The notes under the pieces were generated by a model. The model made no database searches and was not told the DNA's origin. It saw only the letters and a program-made list of their open reading frames with translations. This document shows positions 42,841 through 51,703 of a DNA stretch of 64,000 nt, in pieces. The position numbers were made by a program, and so were the translations under genes. The first letter of the stretch is position 1; every line of letters starts with the position of its first letter. Location: the NCBI RefSeq assembly GCF_916618915.1, contig NZ_CAKAKE010000001.1:2649001-2713000 (forward strand). Direction: 5' to 3'. Source of the stretch: Stenotrophomonas sp. Marseille-Q4652 (lineage in GTDB: Bacteria; Pseudomonadota; Gammaproteobacteria; Xanthomonadales; Xanthomonadaceae).

Positions 42841-43084
42841 TCGCGTGATGGTGGAACTGACCACGCTCACCACCAGGAACCTGTTCCAGCGGCTGCCATC
42901 GCCCACCGAGGAATCACGCGCGGCCGGCAACGGCTTCTACAATGCGCTGATTGCCAGCGTCGAGAAGGTGCTGGTCCAGGACCGGCCGCTGCTCGACAAG
43001 CTGGCCGCATCGATGATCGGCGGTGACGCCGAATTTGACGCGGTCGATGACGCGCACGGGTCGGCTTCCGATCCACAGGCGTGA
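42827..43084 (+). CDS. small hypothetical protein or 3' remnant of a larger gene
   Basis: The 85 codons from a GTG at 42827 show strong GC third-position bias and read NFANRVMVELTTLTTRNLF, then an acidic end (GGDAEFDAVDDAHG). GAGG lies 9 nt before the GTG, so it could be translated as it stands. Upstream in the same frame the sequence loses coding character. It may therefore be the 3' part of a gene cut at about 42820, where a minus-strand gene also begins. No function recognised. Confidence 0.5.
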   Translation: MNFANRVMVELTTLTTRNLFQRLPSPTEESRAAGNGFYNALIASVEKVLVQDRPLLDKLAASMIGGDAEFDAVDDAHGSASDPQA

Positions 43085-43222
43085 CCAGGTTTCGGCAGCG
43101 ATCGAGGGCATGAAAATAGCCGCGCTGGCGGTATCCGGACGGCCGGGATAGGGTCATGCAGGTGGCTGCGATTCGGTTGCGCGCGCGGCACGACTGCCGA
43201 CCGGAAATGCGAGGGGGCGACG

Positions 43223-43474
43223 ATGCAGACCGAAGCCGAAGAACTGTACCTGCTGGCGCGCGTCCATTCCGTTCTCTCCGGCAGTCGTTCGGTAGAGCCC
43301 CTGACCTGGCCCGAGCGCGGCTTCCTGTTCGACCGGATGGCCGCGGCCTGTGAGACAGTACAGGCCATGACCCCGGCGGAGCGCCAGGCCTGTTCGCTGG
43401 CCTTTCGCCAACGCTTCACCCCGGCTGGCGATTCGGTCCCCGGTACGGTAGGCTACCGTACAAGGAGGCCCGAT
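43223..43474 (+). CDS. open frame fused in frame to the antitoxin gene
   Basis: The 84 codons (MQTEAEELYLLARVHSVLSG start) have good codon bias and a GAGGGGG ribosome site. There is no stop before the antitoxin ATG at 43475, so reading through gives one 166-residue protein. Residues 1-70 look like a small helical protein and the rest is less ordered. It could be an independent gene that lost its stop, or an N-terminal extension of the antitoxin. Function unknown. Confidence 0.45.
43443..43461. promoter_or_regulatory. operator-like perfect palindrome before the antitoxin
   Basis: GTACGGTAG-g-CTACCGTAC is a perfect 9-bp inverted repeat ending one base before the antitoxin ribosome site (AAGGAGG, 43462-43468). 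This is where ribbon-helix-helix antitoxins bind to repress their own operon. Confidence 0.75.
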
Positions 43475-43723
43475 ATGACCGCCATTGCCGACCGCCTCGA
43501 CCTGCGCCTGAGCGTCGAGGACAAGAACCGCCTGCGTCGCGCCGCCGAGCTGCACGGCCTGCCGGTGGCCACCTTCGTGCGTGAAGCCGCGCTGCGCGAG
43601 GCCGAGACCACCATCGCCCATCCGCCCAGGGCCCGCCGCGGCAGCCTGGCCGCCCGCCTGCGCGGCCGCGCGACGGCGCGGATGGGGACCGACGAGATCA
43701 TGCAGCTGACCCGTGGCGCCTGA
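43475..43723 (+). CDS. ribbon-helix-helix antitoxin
   Basis: The 82-residue protein begins with a short beta strand (DRLDLRLSVEDKNRLRRAAE) and a second helix (LPVATFVREAALREAE), the plan of ribbon-helix-helix DNA-binding proteins. An Arg-rich tail follows that would cap the toxin. AAGGAGG lies 6 nt before the ATG, and the upstream palindrome is a likely operator. The toxin start overlaps its stop by 11 nt, so translation is coupled. It neutralises the PIN toxin and probably represses the operon with it. Confidence 0.8.
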   Translation: MTAIADRLDLRLSVEDKNRLRRAAELHGLPVATFVREAALREAETTIAHPPRARRGSLAARLRGRATARMGTDEIMQLTRGA

Positions 43724-44153
43724 TGTGCCCGAGGCGAAGCCGGCCGCAGGCAAGCGCGTCCTGGTGGACGCCAACGTTCTGCTGGACGTGCTGACGGACG
43801 ATCCGGACTGGTACGAGTGGTCGGCGGCGCAACTGGATGCCTGCGCCGACAGGGCCGAGCTGTGCATCAACCCCATCATCTACGCCGAGGTTTCGGTCGG
43901 GTTCCAGCGCATCGAGGAGCTGGACGTCGCCCTGCCGGCCGATGCCTTCACCCGGCTGGAGCTGTCGTGGGAGGCCGGCTTCCTCGCCGGCAAGGCCTTC
44001 CTGCAATACCGCCGCGCCAAGGGCGCCCGCACCTCGCCGCTGCCGGACTTCTACATCGGCGCCCATGCCGCCATCGACGGCATGGCGCTGCTGACGCGGG
44101 ATGCGAAGCGATATCGCACCTACTATCCCAAGCTTCAACTGATCTGCCCATAA
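43713..44153 (+). CDS. PIN-domain toxin (VapC-like ribonuclease)
   Basis: The 146-residue PIN nuclease keeps the acidic catalytic residues: Asp in VLVDANVLLDV, Glu in IYAEVSVGF, Asp in PLPDFYIGAHA and the final Asp in LLTRDAKRY. PIN toxins cleave RNA, often tRNA or rRNA. The GTG start at 43713 overlaps the antitoxin gene; a second GTG at 43725 is possible. It sits between the antitoxin and the restriction gene, 12 bp upstream of the latter. Confidence 0.85.
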   Translation: MAPDVPEAKPAAGKRVLVDANVLLDVLTDDPDWYEWSAAQLDACADRAELCINPIIYAEVSVGFQRIEELDVALPADAFTRLELSWEAGFLAGKAFLQYRRAKGARTSPLPDFYIGAHAAIDGMALLTRDAKRYRTYYPKLQLICP

Positions 44154-44165
44154 GGACAGGGGACG

Positions 44166-46886
44166 ATGGCACTTCATCCGCAATTTCCACGGTCGCCGTA
44201 TGCGACGCCGGATCCGGAGCACCGATGGTTTCCGGCCGACGAGGCCTTGCGCGGCACGGCGTACGAGAAGCTGCTGCCGCCGCTGGTCGCCAAGATCCGG
44301 GAAGAGGTCAGCCAATGGCGCAAGGCCGGCTACCCCGGTACGTCCGCCACATCACTGGCCCTGCTGCGCTGGTGGTTCCAGACCCAGCACATGGTCGAAC
44401 AGGCAGACCACAGCCAGTCCGAGTTCCGCTACTACTTCGCCCAGCGCGAGGCGGTGGAAACCGTCATCTGGCTGCACGACGTACGTCGCGCGCGCGACAA
44501 GTTTGACCTGATGCGCTTCGACGCCTCTGGCGCAGTCTCGGCGGGCATGTTCGACGAAGACTGGCCGCGCTACGTCTCCAAGATGGCCACCGGGGCCGGC
44601 AAGACCAAGGTGCTCTCGCTGCTGATCGCCTGGAGCTACTTCCACAAGCTCTACGAGCCCGACTCGACGCTGGCGCGCAACATGCTGCTGATCGCGCCCA
44701 ACATCATCGTGCTCGACCGCCTGCGTACCGACTTCGATGGCCTGAAGATCTTCTTCAACGATCCCGTCCTGCCCGACAACGGTTTCGACGGCCACAACTG
44801 GCGCGACGACTTCCAGCTCACCCTGCACATCCAGGACGACGTGCGCATCGTGCGTCCGGTGGGCAACCTGTTCCTGACCAACATCCATCGCGTCTATCTC
44901 GGCGACGTGCCCGACCCATCCCTGGAAGACGACGACCTGCGCGACTACTTCCTGAGCCCCTTTGGTCCTAAACCTGTCGGCAAGACCACCGACAGCCAGA
45001 CGGACCTGGGGGAGATCGTGCGCGAGATTGACGAGCTGGCCGTGTTCAACGACGAGGCACACCACGTCCACGATCCACGCATGGCGTGGTTCAAGTCCAT
45101 CCAGGACATCCACCACCGGATGCTGCAGAAGGACGGCCGGCTCTCGTTGCAGATCGACGTCACCGCCACGCCAAAACACAACAACGGCGCGATTTTCGTG
45201 CAGACCGTTTCCGATTACCCGCTGGTGGAGGCCATCTACCAGAACGTGGTCAAGCATCCGACGTTGCCGGACGAGGCCAGCCTTGCGCGCCTGCAGGAAC
45301 ACAAGAGCGCGATCTTCGAGGAACACTACGCCGACTACCTCAACCTCGGCATCGAGGAATGGCGCAAGAGCTACGCCGAGCACGAGGCCACCGGCAAGAA
45401 GGCGGTGCTGTTCGTGATGGTGGATGACACCAAGAACTGCGACCAGGTTGGCGCGTATCTGGAAAAGACTGCCCCGGAGCTGGAAGGCCGGGTGCTCGTC
45501 ATCCATACGAAGAAAAACGGCGAGATTTCCGAGTCGGCAAGCAACAAGGCGGCGAAGGACGAGTTGGACGTTCTGCGCAAGGCCTCAAACGACATCGACA
45601 GCTGGGACAGCCCCTATCGCGCCATCGTCTCGGTGCTGATGCTCAAGGAAGGCTGGGACGTGCGCAACGTCACCACCATCGTCGGTCTGCGCGCCTACAG
45701 CTCGAAAAGCAACATCCTGCCCGAGCAGACCCTGGGGCGCGGCCTGCGCCGCATGTACTTCGGCAGCGACCAGCCTGAGTACGTCTCGGTGATGGGGACC
45801 CAGGCCTTCATGGACTTCGTGCAGACCATCCAGACTGAAGGCGTGGAGTTCGAGCGCAAGCCGATGGGCAAGGGCGCCGGTCGCCAGCAGTCCTTGGTGG
45901 TGGAGGTGGATGCAGAGAACCCGGACAAGGACCTCGACGCGCTTGATATCGCCATCCCCAAGCTGAGCCGCCGCTTCAACCGGGAGTTCAAGGACCTGGC
46001 CGACCTCGACCCGGCCACGTTCGGTCAAACGCCGATTCCGCTCAGGCCGTTCACCCCGGAACAAACCCGCGAGATCGTGTTCAAGACAATGCTCGAAGGG
46101 GAGGTCCACCATACCGTCCACCTCGACGGGCTGGGGCCGGCGGACCATCGCTCCGTTGTGGGCTTCTTCGCCCGGCAACTCCTGAAGGAGCTGCGGCTGG
46201 TCGGCGGCTACGAGCTGCTGTATCCCAAGGTGCGCGGATTCCTCCGCGACCACCTGTTCCAGGCATCGCCCGTCGATCTCGACGACCCCTTGGTGCTGCG
46301 CAACCTGGCCGAACCAGACGCCGGCAAGATCGTCTTCGACCGCTTCAAGGCCGCGATCAACGCGCTGACAGTCAAGGACAGCGGCAGCTCGCGCATCGAG
46401 GACACCATCCGTCTGCGCAACACCCGGCCATTCCGCATGGAGAACCGCGAGTACCTGCCGGCGAAGAAGTCCATCTTCAACAGGATGGTGCCGGAGGCCA
46501 CCGGCGGCGGCTTCGAGCTCAAGTTCGGCAAGTTCCTCGACGGCGCACCGGACGTGGCGAGCTTTGCCAAGAACTACCTCGCCGTGGGCTTCAAGATCGA
46601 CTACGTGCGCGCCAATGGCGAGCTGTCCAACTACGTGCCGGACTTCCTGGTCAAGACGCCCGACGGCAAGGTCTGGGTCATCGAGACCAAGGGCCGCGAG
46701 GAGCTTGACCTGCCACAGAAGATGGCGCGCTTGCGCCAGTGGTGCGGGGAGGCCACCGAAGCCAGCCAGGCCGAAGGCGGGCCGGCATATCGCTTCGTGT
46801 ACGTGGATCAGGGCGGCTTTGAGCGCCACCCGCCCACCTCATTTGCCGCGCTGGTCGCCGGCTTTACCGAATATCAGGAGTCTTGA
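44166..46886 (+). CDS. type III-like restriction endonuclease (BPTD_3080-type), helicase-nuclease
   Basis: The 906-residue protein has an SF2 helicase core: Walker [10 protein letters not shown] near residue 140, the DEAH box (FNDEAHHV, about 294), and the motif VI region GRGLRR near 523. The nuclease is a C-terminal PD-(D/E)xK with PDF near 823 and ETK near 838. This helicase-plus-C-terminal-nuclease plan is that of Res subunits of type III restriction systems. The next gene encodes its DNA methyltransferase partner. The ATG follows the toxin stop by 12 bp, and ACAGGGGACG gives the ribosome site. Confidence 0.88.
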   Translation: MALHPQFPRSPYATPDPEHRWFPADEALRGTAYEKLLPPLVAKIREEVSQWRKAGYPGTSATSLALLRWWFQTQHMVEQADHSQSEFRYYFAQREAVETVIWLHDVRRARDKFDLMRFDASGAVSAGMFDEDWPRYVSKMATGAGKTKVLSLLIAWSYFHKLYEPDSTLARNMLLIAPNIIVLDRLRTDFDGLKIFFNDPVLPDNGFDGHNWRDDFQLTLHIQDDVRIVRPVGNLFLTNIHRVYLGDVPDPSLEDDDLRDYFLSPFGPKPVGKTTDSQTDLGEIVREIDELAVFNDEAHHVHDPRMAWFKSIQDIHHRMLQKDGRLSLQIDVTATPKHNNGAIFVQTVSDYPLVEAIYQNVVKHPTLPDEASLARLQEHKSAIFEEHYADYLNLGIEEWRKSYAEHEATGKKAVLFVMVDDTKNCDQVGAYLEKTAPELEGRVLVIHTKKNGEISESASNKAAKDELDVLRKASNDIDSWDSPYRAIVSVLMLKEGWDVRNVTTIVGLRAYSSKSNILPEQTLGRGLRRMYFGSDQPEYVSVMGTQAFMDFVQTIQTEGVEFERKPMGKGAGRQQSLVVEVDAENPDKDLDALDIAIPKLSRRFNREFKDLADLDPATFGQTPIPLRPFTPEQTREIVFKTMLEGEVHHTVHLDGLGPADHRSVVGFFARQLLKELRLVGGYELLYPKVRGFLRDHLFQASPVDLDDPLVLRNLAEPDAGKIVFDRFKAAINALTVKDSGSSRIEDTIRLRNTRPFRMENREYLPAKKSIFNRMVPEATGGGFELKFGKFLDGAPDVASFAKNYLAVGFKIDYVRANGELSNYVPDFLVKTPDGKVWVIETKGREELDLPQKMARLRQWCGEATEASQAEGGPAYRFVYVDQGGFERHPPTSFAALVAGFTEYQES

Positions 46887-46888
46887 GC

Positions 46889-49087
46889 ATGGCGCGCCCG
46901 CAGAAGGAAGCCTATGACCTGTCCGACGCCGAAAAGCGCGATCTGATCCAGCTGATCCAGGCCGGCAAGCCCCTGCCGGAGAAATACCGCTTCCTGCTAT
47001 TCGCCGACAAGCGCGAGGTGGAGCTGGTGTGGAACGGCAAGAGTGCCGACGTATGCACGGCTGTGTTGCCGTTCCAGACGCTGGAGCATGTGGACGAACC
47101 CCGCGAGGAGACCAGGGCACAGGCCGAACTGTTCGACGCCCGCGGCCGGCAGACGCAGGGCTGGACCAACAAGCTGATCTGGGGCGACAACAAGCTGATC
47201 CTCTCAAGCCTCAAGGCCGGCGCGCTGCGCCGGCAAATCGAGGACGCGGGTGGGCTGAAGCTGATCTACATCGACCCGCCGTTCGACGTGGGCGCCGACT
47301 TCAGCATGGACATCGAGATCGGCGGTGAGACCTTCCACAAGGAAGCGAATCTGCTGGAGCAAATTGCCTACCGGGATACTTGGGGGCGCGGGGCGGACAG
47401 CTTTATCAGCATGATCTATGAGCGGTTGATCCTGATGCGGGATTTGATGCATCCGGAAGGAAGCATTTACGTCCACTGCGACTGGCGAGTAAACGCCTTT
47501 ATTCGCCAAGTGCTAGACGAGGTCTTTGGTTCTGACCATTTCATAAATGATCTCGTCTGGAACTACTTTGCATTCAAGCGAAAGACGGCGAAGAAGTTTC
47601 CACAAAAACACGATTCAATCATTTCGTTCCGGAAGGGTGAGCGCCATGTCTGGCGAACCCAGTTCAAGCCTCATTCTCCCGAGTACCTGAAGCGATGGAA
47701 GACGGACGCCGATGGGCGCCTTTATCGAGACGACGTGAATCCAACGGCTGGTGGTGCCCGAGTGATTTATTTGGATGAACTCGAGGGAGACATCGTAGAT
47801 TCCGTATGGGATGACATTCCGCCAGTGAACCCGGCGGGCGCAGAAAGAGTGGACTATCCAACGCAGAAGCCCGAAGCACTGTTGGAACGCATTATCAAGG
47901 CGAGCAGCAACGAAGGTGACCTGGTCGCCGACTTCTTCACTGGCTCTGGCACGACTGCTGCGGTCGCGGAAAAACTCGGCCGCAAGTGGATCGCCACCGA
48001 CCTCGGCAAATTCGCCATCCACACCACCCGCAAGCGCCTGATCGGCGTGCAGCGCGAGCTGAAGGCCGCCAACAAGCCGTTTCGCGCCTTCGAGCTTCTC
48101 AACCTTGGCCGCTACGAGCGCCAGGCCTACCTCAACGTCGGCGGCCGGCTGTCGGCCGAGCAGCGCGAACAGGCGCTGCTGCGGAAGGAAACCGAATTCC
48201 GCGAGCTGATCCTGCGCGCCTACAAGGGCGAGCCGCTGGCCAACGACGGCTTCTTCCACGGCAAGTACGCTGGCCGGCTGGTGGTGATCGGTCCGATCAA
48301 CCTGCCGGTGGGGCGGCTGTTCGTGGAGGAGGTCATCACCGAATGCCGCAAGCGCGGCGCCACCCGCGTGGACGTGTTGGCGTTCGAGTTCGAGATGGGC
48401 CTGTTCCCGGCGGTGCTGGAGGAAGCCAAAGGCAAGGGCATCGACCTCACACCCAAGTACATCCCGGCCGAGGTGTTCGACAAGCGCGCTGTGGACCGTG
48501 GGCAGGTGATGTTCCATGACATTTCCTTCGTCGAGGCGACGCCGCGTTATGCCAAGGGCCGGACTGCCCGCGACAAGCTGACGGTGCAGATCGAACTGAC
48601 CGACTTCTCCGTCTACTACACGCAGGGCGCCGCCGAGGCGGCCATCGCCGCGCTCAAGGATGGCAAGTCCGACGTGATCTGCGACCAGGGCCAACTGGTC
48701 AAGATCAGCAAGAGCAAGGAGGGCGCGGTGAAGCGCGAAGTCCTCACCAAGCACTGGACCGACTGGGTGGACTACTGGGCAGTGGACTTCGACTACCAGA
48801 ACCGCAAGGAAATCATCCGCGTGCCGGTCGGCGCCGGCCCCGGTGGCGTGCTGCCCGGTTTCGAGCACGGCCAGCAGGACATGCCGCTGGAATTCGAGGA
48901 CCGCTGGACCGGAGGCTACATCTTTGAGAACGAGTGGCAGAGCTTCCGCACCCGCAAGCAGCGCGAGCTGGAACTCATTACCGCCGAGCACACCTACGAC
49001 CGCCCCGGCCGCTACACCGTGGCGGTGAAAGTGGTGGACATCTTTGGCAACGACACCATGACCCTGGTGCCGGTCAGTGTCGGATGA
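46889..49087 (+). CDS. N6-adenine DNA methyltransferase of the R-M pair
   Basis: The 732-residue beta-class methyltransferase has the catalytic motif DPPF in [11 protein letters not shown] (about residue 128) before the SAM-binding motif [10 protein letters not shown] (about 347), the order seen in type III Mod subunits. Codon use between nt 47340 and 47960 (residues 150-357) is clearly more A/T-ending than on either side. This stretch would contain the target-recognition region. The C-terminus (from about 695) reads [19 protein letters not shown] and [10 protein letters not shown], resembling a PKD-type beta domain. ATG 46889 has AGGAG 8 nt upstream; the restriction gene's stop lies 2 bp before. 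Confidence 0.88.
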   Translation: MARPQKEAYDLSDAEKRDLIQLIQAGKPLPEKYRFLLFADKREVELVWNGKSADVCTAVLPFQTLEHVDEPREETRAQAELFDARGRQTQGWTNKLIWGDNKLILSSLKAGALRRQIEDAGGLKLIYIDPPFDVGADFSMDIEIGGETFHKEANLLEQIAYRDTWGRGADSFISMIYERLILMRDLMHPEGSIYVHCDWRVNAFIRQVLDEVFGSDHFINDLVWNYFAFKRKTAKKFPQKHDSIISFRKGERHVWRTQFKPHSPEYLKRWKTDADGRLYRDDVNPTAGGARVIYLDELEGDIVDSVWDDIPPVNPAGAERVDYPTQKPEALLERIIKASSNEGDLVADFFTGSGTTAAVAEKLGRKWIATDLGKFAIHTTRKRLIGVQRELKAANKPFRAFELLNLGRYERQAYLNVGGRLSAEQREQALLRKETEFRELILRAYKGEPLANDGFFHGKYAGRLVVIGPINLPVGRLFVEEVITECRKRGATRVDVLAFEFEMGLFPAVLEEAKGKGIDLTPKYIPAEVFDKRAVDRGQVMFHDISFVEATPRYAKGRTARDKLTVQIELTDFSVYYTQGAAEAAIAALKDGKSDVICDQGQLVKISKSKEGAVKREVLTKHWTDWVDYWAVDFDYQNRKEIIRVPVGAGPGGVLPGFEHGQQDMPLEFEDRWTGGYIFENEWQSFRTRKQRELELITAEHTYDRPGRYTVAVKVVDIFGNDTMTLVPVSVG

Positions 49088-49209
49088 GCCTAGCGACGCG
49101 TGCGAGGTACACCAGCGGTACACCGCGCAGTTTTTGTGCGCTGCAATAAGCTAACGCAAATTATTGATCTTCAAGTAAAACCGGCTAACAAGAGCTAACG
49201 CCAACTTCC

Positions 49210-49240
49210 CTTATGGATCAGTAAGTTACTGATTCATAAG
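49210..49240. repeat. 31-bp inverted repeat near island end
   Basis: Fifteen-base arms (start CTTATGGATCAGTAA) around a single G, with one mismatch, end 4 bp before the att core. Confidence 0.85.
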
Positions 49241-49244
49241 GCAA

Positions 49245-49258
49245 CTTCTGATCCGCTG
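49245..49258. repeat. island boundary repeat, right (att core)
   Basis: Second exact copy of CTTCTGATCCGCTG. The sequence then continues into chromosomal DNA, leading to the terminator at 49263. Confidence 0.85.
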
Positions 49259-49262
49259 TACT

Positions 49263-49293
49263 GGAAAACGGCCGCCTTGCGCGGCCGTTTTCC
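49263..49293. terminator. perfect 13-bp bidirectional terminator
   Basis: GGAAAACGGCCGC and its exact complement GCGGCCGTTTTCC enclose a 5-nt loop. It ends transcription of the Lrp gene on the minus strand. Before the island inserted it would also have ended the outer-membrane protein gene (40256). Confidence 0.9.
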
Positions 49294-49302
49294 TTTGCGC
49301 GC

Positions 49303-49791
49303 TCAGCCGCGCTCGAGCTGCGACAGCGGCAGCGCGCGGAATTCCTTGACCGTGCGCAGCACGAAGCTGGAATTGACGTCGGCCACCCCCGAGGCATTGA
49401 GCAGCTTGTCCAGCAGGAACGCCGAGAAATGGTCCAGGTCGCGCACGTAGACGTGCAGCAGGTAGTCCATGTCGCCGGTCAGCGCCTGGCAAGCCACCAC
49501 CTCGTCCCACTCCTGTACACCTTCGGTGAAACGGCCGATCGCCGACTGGTCGTGCTTTTCCAGCTGCACGCGCACGAAGGCCTGCAGGCCCAGGCCGATC
49601 CGGCGCGGTTCCAGCCGTGCCCCATAGCCGGCAATCACGCCTTCGGCTTCCAGCCGCTGCATGCGGCGCAGGCACGCCGACGGCGACAGGTTCACCCGGG
49701 TGGCGAGTTCGGCGTTGGTGGCGCGACCGTCGCGCTGGATCTCGACGAGCAGCCGCAGATCCGTGCGATCAAACGTGGAATTCGCTGTCAT
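49303..49791 (-). CDS. Lrp/AsnC-family transcriptional regulator
   Basis: The 162-residue regulator has an N-terminal helix-turn-helix (residues 10-55, ELATRVNLSPSACLRRMQRLE) and a C-terminal RAM ligand domain ending VKEFRALPLSQLERG. It is divergent from phhA, and the shared region is full of TTGC/GCAA elements, so it probably controls phenylalanine degradation in response to an amino acid. ATG 49791 is chosen: AGGG lies 5 nt upstream and the palindrome TGTTGC-cct-GCAACA directly abuts it. An in-frame upstream frame to 49860 would add 23 residues and is unlikely. Confidence 0.9.
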   Translation of the reverse strand: MTANSTFDRTDLRLLVEIQRDGRATNAELATRVNLSPSACLRRMQRLEAEGVIAGYGARLEPRRIGLGLQAFVRVQLEKHDQSAIGRFTEGVQEWDEVVACQALTGDMDYLLHVYVRDLDHFSAFLLDKLLNASGVADVNSSFVLRTVKEFRALPLSQLERG

Positions 49792-49880
49792 TGTTGCCCT
49801 GCAACATGGTTCGTACGCAAACATATTGCGCGTATCGCCTTGTTGCGCGCAATTTTGCAATCCTGTTGCGCGGCCCGTTC
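49790..49880. promoter_or_regulatory. TTGC/GCAA repeat region, probable Lrp-type operator
   Basis: A perfect palindrome TGTTGC-cct-GCAACA (49792-49806) abuts the regulator start. Further copies of ATTGCGCGTA and TTGTTGCGCGCAA follow up to about 49872, ahead of phhA. Repeated half-sites fit oligomeric Lrp-family binding. Confidence 0.6.
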
Positions 49881-49919
49881 CCTACCATCATGGGTCCCTC
49901 GTTCCTGGAGTTTCCCGTC

Positions 49920-50810
49920 ATGGAAGCCACCGCGCGCCGCGTCGAACACCAGCAGACCGACAAGGGCTACGTGCCGGTCTACACCACGGCCGTGATCGAG
50001 CAGCCCTGGGACACCTACAGCGCCGACGACCACGCCACCTGGAGCACGCTGTACCAGCGCCAGCGGGAACTGCTGGTGGGCCGCGCCTGCCAGGAATTCC
50101 TGGATGCCCAGGACGAGATGGGCATGAGCGAGCACCAGATCCCGCGCTTTGACCAGCTCAATGAAGTGCTGGGCGCAGCCACCGGCTGGACCCTGGTCGG
50201 CGTGGAAGGCCTGCTGCCGGAGCTGGATTTCTTCGACCACCTGGCCAACCGCCGCTTCCCGGTGACGTGGTGGATCCGCCGTCCGGACCAGATCGACTAC
50301 ATCGCCGAGCCCGACTTGTTCCACGACCTGTTCGGCCACGTGCCGCTGCTGATGAACCCGGTGTTCGCCGATTATTTGGAAGCGTACGGCCGCGGCGGGG
50401 TCAAGGCGCACGCGATCGGCCCGGACGCGCTGCAGAACCTGGCCCGGCTGTACTGGTACACGGTGGAATTCGGCCTGATCAATACCGCCGAAGGCCTGCG
50501 CATCTACGGCGCCGGCATCGTCTCGTCCAAGGGCGAATCGCTGTACTCGCTGGAATCGGTCGCGCCCAACCGGATCGGGTTCGACCTGGAGCGGATCATG
50601 CGCACCCGCTACCGCATCGACACCTTCCAGAAGACCTACTTCGTGATCGACAGCTTCGAACAGCTGATGCAGGCGACCTCACCGGACTTCACCCCGATCT
50701 ACGCCGCCCTGGCCGAACAGCCGCACCTGCCAGCCGGCGAGGTGCAGGCCGGCGACCATGTGTTCCAGCGCGGCACCGGCGAGGGCTGGAGCAGCGACGG
50801 CGACGTCTAA
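49920..50810 (+). CDS. phhA: phenylalanine-4-hydroxylase
   Basis: The 296-residue monooxygenase converts phenylalanine to tyrosine with tetrahydropterin and iron. Iron ligands are visible in DLFHDLFGHVPLLMNP (two His) and the following Glu in DYLEAYG. Length matches bacterial PhhA. ATG 49920 was chosen because GGAG lies 9 nt upstream; ATG 49890 in frame would add 10 residues. It is divergent from an Lrp regulator. Tyrosine could feed the aromatic aminotransferase. The last 20 residues are variable. Confidence 0.95.
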   Translation: MEATARRVEHQQTDKGYVPVYTTAVIEQPWDTYSADDHATWSTLYQRQRELLVGRACQEFLDAQDEMGMSEHQIPRFDQLNEVLGAATGWTLVGVEGLLPELDFFDHLANRRFPVTWWIRRPDQIDYIAEPDLFHDLFGHVPLLMNPVFADYLEAYGRGGVKAHAIGPDALQNLARLYWYTVEFGLINTAEGLRIYGAGIVSSKGESLYSLESVAPNRIGFDLERIMRTRYRIDTFQKTYFVIDSFEQLMQATSPDFTPIYAALAEQPHLPAGEVQAGDHVFQRGTGEGWSSDGDV

Positions 50811-50865
50811 CCGCGCTCTGCTGCCCCGTTATGCTCGCGCTTCCCGTAACGACGTGGGGACAGGG

Positions 50866-51699
50866 ATGTCTGAGTGGCTGAAGGTCGTGTTTGTGGTGTT
50901 GCTGCTGGCGGCTCTGCTGCTGGCTGTGCTGGGTACCAGGGTCAGCTGGCGCCGTGCGTCCATGCCACCGGAAGAGTCGCTGGACCATCCGAAGCGTTCA
51001 ACCCGCTACTACTACCGGTTCTGGTCGTGGGCGGTTGCCTATGGCCTGGCGATGATGATCTCCGTCGCCTACAGCAAGCCGTTGATGGAGCTCCTGTTCA
51101 CCGGCAAGCCGCCCGTGCTGGGCGGTGGATTGCTGTTTTTTACCGCTCCACTCCCGGTCGCGGTGTTGTTTTTCCGGTTGGATCGCACCCTCGCCCGTTG
51201 GAGTGGCGCGCGGATACGCGCTGGGCGACGGCGGCTGGGGTTGCGTGGCTACCGGGTGCCGGTGGAACTGGAAGCGCCGCCAATTCCCGTGGCGTTCGCT
51301 ACTGAAGCCACCCAGGCACAGGCGCCTGTCCGCACCATCAGCGGGCCGGATATGCCGGACCTGGAACTGGTGCGCGAGGTGGCACAGAAGCATTGGGATG
51401 CGATCAACTTCGCCCTGGCGTCAGGTGGCGATGTGGCAGCCGCACAGTTGCGCCAGCAACGCTTCCTCGACGACGCCGAACGCGAATTGCCCGCTGGGTC
51501 GATGGCACAGCTACGCGAGGTGTACGCCACGGAGAGCGCAACGCATGCTGCGCGCATGGCAGGCATCGCGCGGCGGCAGGTCGAAGTACGGGAGCAACAG
51601 GAGTTCCTGCGTGCCCGCGCCCGGACGAACGCCGTCATCATCGGCGCCATTGTTGCGGCCCTGCTGGTCTTCGGCGGCTGCGCGAAGCTGTTGGGCTGA
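50866..51699 (+). CDS. hypothetical membrane protein
   Basis: The 277-residue protein has four hydrophobic segments: an N-terminal helix (about 5-25), two more (about 55-73 and 85-108) and a C-terminal helix (about 255-275) ending GGCAKLLG. Between them is a helical, charged region rich in Glu, Arg and Gln. I do not recognise the family. The ATG at 50866 is preferred because an upstream in-frame extension overlaps the end of phhA. It is convergent with the esterase-cupin gene, 4 bp apart. No function assigned. Confidence 0.75.
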   Translation: MSEWLKVVFVVLLLAALLLAVLGTRVSWRRASMPPEESLDHPKRSTRYYYRFWSWAVAYGLAMMISVAYSKPLMELLFTGKPPVLGGGLLFFTAPLPVAVLFFRLDRTLARWSGARIRAGRRRLGLRGYRVPVELEAPPIPVAFATEATQAQAPVRTISGPDMPDLELVREVAQKHWDAINFALASGGDVAAAQLRQQRFLDDAERELPAGSMAQLREVYATESATHAARMAGIARRQVEVREQQEFLRARARTNAVIIGAIVAALLVFGGCAKLLG

Positions 51700-51703
51700 A
51701 GCG

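Larger units (their letters stand above)
40806..49258. mobile_element. 8.45-kb integrase-borne genomic island with R-M and TA genes
   Basis: The segment is bounded by a 14-bp direct repeat. A tyrosine integrase gene lies at its left end, next to a tRNA 3' fragment. Inside are gene remnants, a toxin-antitoxin pair and a restriction-modification gene pair. Repeats resembling integrase arm sites lie near both ends (GGTACACC at 40910-40917, 49106-49113 and 49117-49124). Flanking genes on both sides are ordinary chromosomal genes. Confidence 0.85.
49088..49302. other. island right end and intergenic region
   Basis: No gene is seen. The region holds GGTACACC repeats, three GCTAAC copies (AGCTAACGC at 49149-49157 and 49193-49201, GCTAAC at 49184-49189), a 31-bp inverted repeat, the att core and a terminator. 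It is notably more AT-rich than the genes around it. Confidence 0.75.
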
